Shown: one piece after another, positions 14,455 through 16,129 of the stretch | How the letters are laid out: each line of letters opens with the position of its first letter | Position numbering within the stretch: the first letter of the stretch is position 1 | From: an uncultured Lachnospiraceae bacterium | GTDB taxonomy: Bacteria > Bacillota > Clostridia > Lachnospirales > Lachnospiraceae | Assembly (NCBI GenBank): GCA_902796045.1 | Contig: CADBNQ010000162.1 | Span: forward strand, 1-16,129 | DNA: 16,129 bases | Direction of reading: 5' to 3' | Notes under the pieces: generated by a model | Databases searched by the model: none | What the model saw: only the letters and a program-made list of their open reading frames with translations | Told to the model about the DNA's origin: nothing | Translations under genes and position numbers: made by a program

Positions 14455-16129
14455 ATGAAAGATAAAAAAGTGATGAAACAAATGACGATAAGAGATCTAG
14501 AAATCGGCAGCAGTGCCGTGATCACAAAAGTAGGCGGAGAGGGTGCCCTCCGGCAGCATTTCCTTGACATGGGTGTGATTCCGGGAGCTGAACTGACTGT
14601 CATCAAGTACGCACCCATGGGTGATCCTGTGGAACTGATGATCCATGGCTATGAACTGACCCTGCGTCTGGCTGACGCGGAGAAGATCCTGGTAAAGCAG
14701 TTAGAGTCCGGCCAGGAATGGGAGACAGAAGGGGAGAGCCTGACAGTGCCTCACCCTGGTCTTGGCGAGGGAGGAAAGTTCCACCCCAAGGGCAGCGGAG
14801 ACCCTCTCCCGGAAGGGACCAGACTGACCTTTGCCCTGGTAGGAAACCAGAACAGCGGAAAGACTACCCTCTTCAATCAGCTGACCGGGTCCAACCAGCA
14901 TGTGGGGAACTTCCCCGGGGTGACGGTAGACAGGAAGGACGGCGGCATCAAAGGCCATCCCGATACCATAATTACGGACCTCCCCGGGATCTATTCCATG
15001 TCCCCCTACAGCAGCGAGGAACTTGTCTCCCGGAATTTTGTCCTCTATGAGAAGCCCCGGGCTATCATCAATATCGTAGATGCCACCAACATTGAGCGGA
15101 ATATGTATCTGACCATGCAGCTTCTGGAGATGAACAGGCCCATGGTTGTCGCCCTGAACATGATGGATGAGGTGACACAAAACGGGGGCAGCATCGATGT
15201 CAACACTATGGAGAGCCTGCTCGGTGTGCCGGTCGTTCCCATCTCTGCCGCCAAAAACCAGGGCGTTCATGAGCTGATCGATCATGCCATCCATGTCGCC
15301 TACTATCAGGAGTATCCCTTAAGGCAGGATTTCTGTGATGAGAATGACCACGGCGGTGCTGTCCACAGGTGCATCCATGCCATCTCCCACCTGATCGAGG
15401 ACCATGCCATCCGATGCGGCCTGCCGGTGCGTTTTGCCACCAGCAAGGTCATTGAGAACGACGAGATGGTACTCGACCAGCTGGCACTTGACCAGAACGA
15501 GAAAGAAACGATAGAGCATATCGTGCTGCAGATGGAGAGGGAGCGGGGTCTGGACAGGAATGCAGCCATTGCTGCCATGCGATTTGACTTCATCAAAAAG
15601 GTATGCAGCAGAACCGTCAGGAAACCTAAGGAAAGAAAAGAAAGGATCCGCAGCCGGCGGATCGACAACATACTGACAGGAAAATATACAGCCATACCGG
15701 CCTTTATCCTGATCATGGGTCTGGTCTTTTATCTGACCTTCAATGTGATCGGGGCCTTTTTACAGACACTCATGGAAAATGGCATCGATGCGCTCACCAT
15801 TGCGGTTGACCAGATGCTGACTGCCCATCATATCAATTCCGCCCTGCAGGGCCTGATCATCAAAGGGATCTTCGCCGGCGTAGGCAGCGTTCTTTCTTTC
15901 CTGCCTGTCATCGTGACCCTCTTCTTCTTCCTGTCCCTGCTCGAGGACAGCGGATATATCGCCAGGGTCGCCTTTGTGATGGACAAACTGCTCCGAAAGA
16001 TCGGCCTGTCAGGCAGAAGTATCGTGCCGCTCCTGATTGGTTTTGGCTGTACGGTCCCTGCCGTCATGGCCACTCGTACCTTGCCCAGTGAGCGGGACAG
16101 GCGGATGACGATCCTTCTGACTCCCTTTA
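14455..16129 (+). CDS. feoB: Ferrous iron transporter, FeoA-FeoB fusion (C-terminus beyond right edge)
   Basis: Open to the window end: 558 codons without a stop. Residues about 10-81 form a FeoA (SH3-like) domain with LDMGVIPGAELTVI and a VELMIHGYELTLRL segment. A linker follows (about 82-124), then the FeoB G domain: G1 GNQNSGKT (130-137), G2 around Thr157, G3 DLPG (175-178), G4 NMMD (235-238) and G5 SAAK (264-267). The membrane part begins about residue 405 and includes the Gate segments, with GFGCTVPAVMATRTL near the end of the window. It imports Fe2+ across the cytoplasmic membrane under GTP control, and fusing FeoA to FeoB is a known variant. Starts at 14455, 14473 and 14482 are all in frame and none has a good ribosome binding site; 14455 is taken as the longest. 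Confidence 0.93.
   Translation, partial: MKDKKVMKQMTIRDLEIGSSAVITKVGGEGALRQHFLDMGVIPGAELTVIKYAPMGDPVELMIHGYELTLRLADAEKILVKQLESGQEWETEGESLTVPHPGLGEGGKFHPKGSGDPLPEGTRLTFALVGNQNSGKTTLFNQLTGSNQHVGNFPGVTVDRKDGGIKGHPDTIITDLPGIYSMSPYSSEELVSRNFVLYEKPRAIINIVDATNIERNMYLTMQLLEMNRPMVVALNMMDEVTQNGGSIDVNTMESLLGVPVVPISAAKNQGVHELIDHAIHVAYYQEYPLRQDFCDENDHGGAVHRCIHAISHLIEDHAIRCGLPVRFATSKVIENDEMVLDQLALDQNEKETIEHIVLQMERERGLDRNAAIAAMRFDFIKKVCSRTVRKPKERKERIRSRRIDNILTGKYTAIPAFILIMGLVFYLTFNVIGAFLQTLMENGIDALTIAVDQMLTAHHINSALQGLIIKGIFAGVGSVLSFLPVIVTLFFFLSLLEDSGYIARVAFVMDKLLRKIGLSGRSIVPLLIGFGCTVPAVMATRTLPSERDRRMTILLTPF

Noticed and set aside
14422..14482. Possible Fur box before feoAB
   Set aside because: The AT-rich stretch has no dyad close to the Fur or DtxR consensus.
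14701..15716. Minus-strand open frames opposite the right-end gene
   Set aside because: They are antisense to the FeoA-FeoB gene, which shows all five G motifs on the plus strand.

Overview
The window looks like a chromosomal segment of an anaerobic Gram-positive bacterium of the class Clostridia, probably Lachnospiraceae-like. The reasons are strong AGGAGG-type ribosome binding sites, TTGACA/TATAAT-type promoters, compact gene packing, a moderately high GC content (about 55-60% in stretches counted by hand), and the gene set: formate-tetrahydrofolate ligase, a DUF6273 membrane protein, a YkuD L,D-transpeptidase with a PG_binding_4-like stalk, and a FeoA-FeoB fusion. The genus is inference.

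Layout from left to right. Bases 1-763 hold the 5' part of metG (minus strand), with a promoter and a structured leader upstream. Divergent from it, 948-4109 carries two plus-strand genes: a DUF885-type putative metallopeptidase lipoprotein and a single-pass membrane protein with a C-terminal DUF6273 domain. A long, bidirectional terminator-like hairpin separates them from the minus-strand pair gltX-fhs (4276-7446), which is led by a good promoter. A plus-strand multi-pass DUF4203-like membrane protein with a poly-lysine tail (7659-8369) converges on an L,D-transpeptidase gene (8403-9761), and the two share a short bidirectional terminator. The L,D-transpeptidase and proC (10076-10870) are divergent from a 314-bp intergenic region with clear promoters in both directions and a repeated AAAAATCAG element.

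From 10893 to 14256 four minus-strand genes follow in transcription order from the right: a nucleotidyltransferase (MNT), a HEPN protein, a YbaK/EbsC-type aminoacyl-tRNA deacylase, and a cytoplasmic molybdopterin oxidoreductase. MNT and HEPN overlap by 14 bp and form an MNT/HEPN toxin-antitoxin module. They lie in an AT-rich island (GC about 27-38% in counted stretches) that contrasts sharply with both sides and was probably acquired. Divergent from it, 14455 to the right edge is a FeoA-FeoB fusion ferrous iron transporter, cut off by the window end.

Functionally this is mostly housekeeping: tRNA charging and quality control (metG, gltX, ybaK-like), one-carbon metabolism (fhs), proline synthesis (proC), cell-wall cross-linking and iron uptake. 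The less ordinary parts are the MNT/HEPN island, the orphan molybdoenzyme without partner subunits, and the repeated element in the L,D-transpeptidase/proC regulatory region. No rRNA, tRNA, CRISPR array or insertion sequence was seen.
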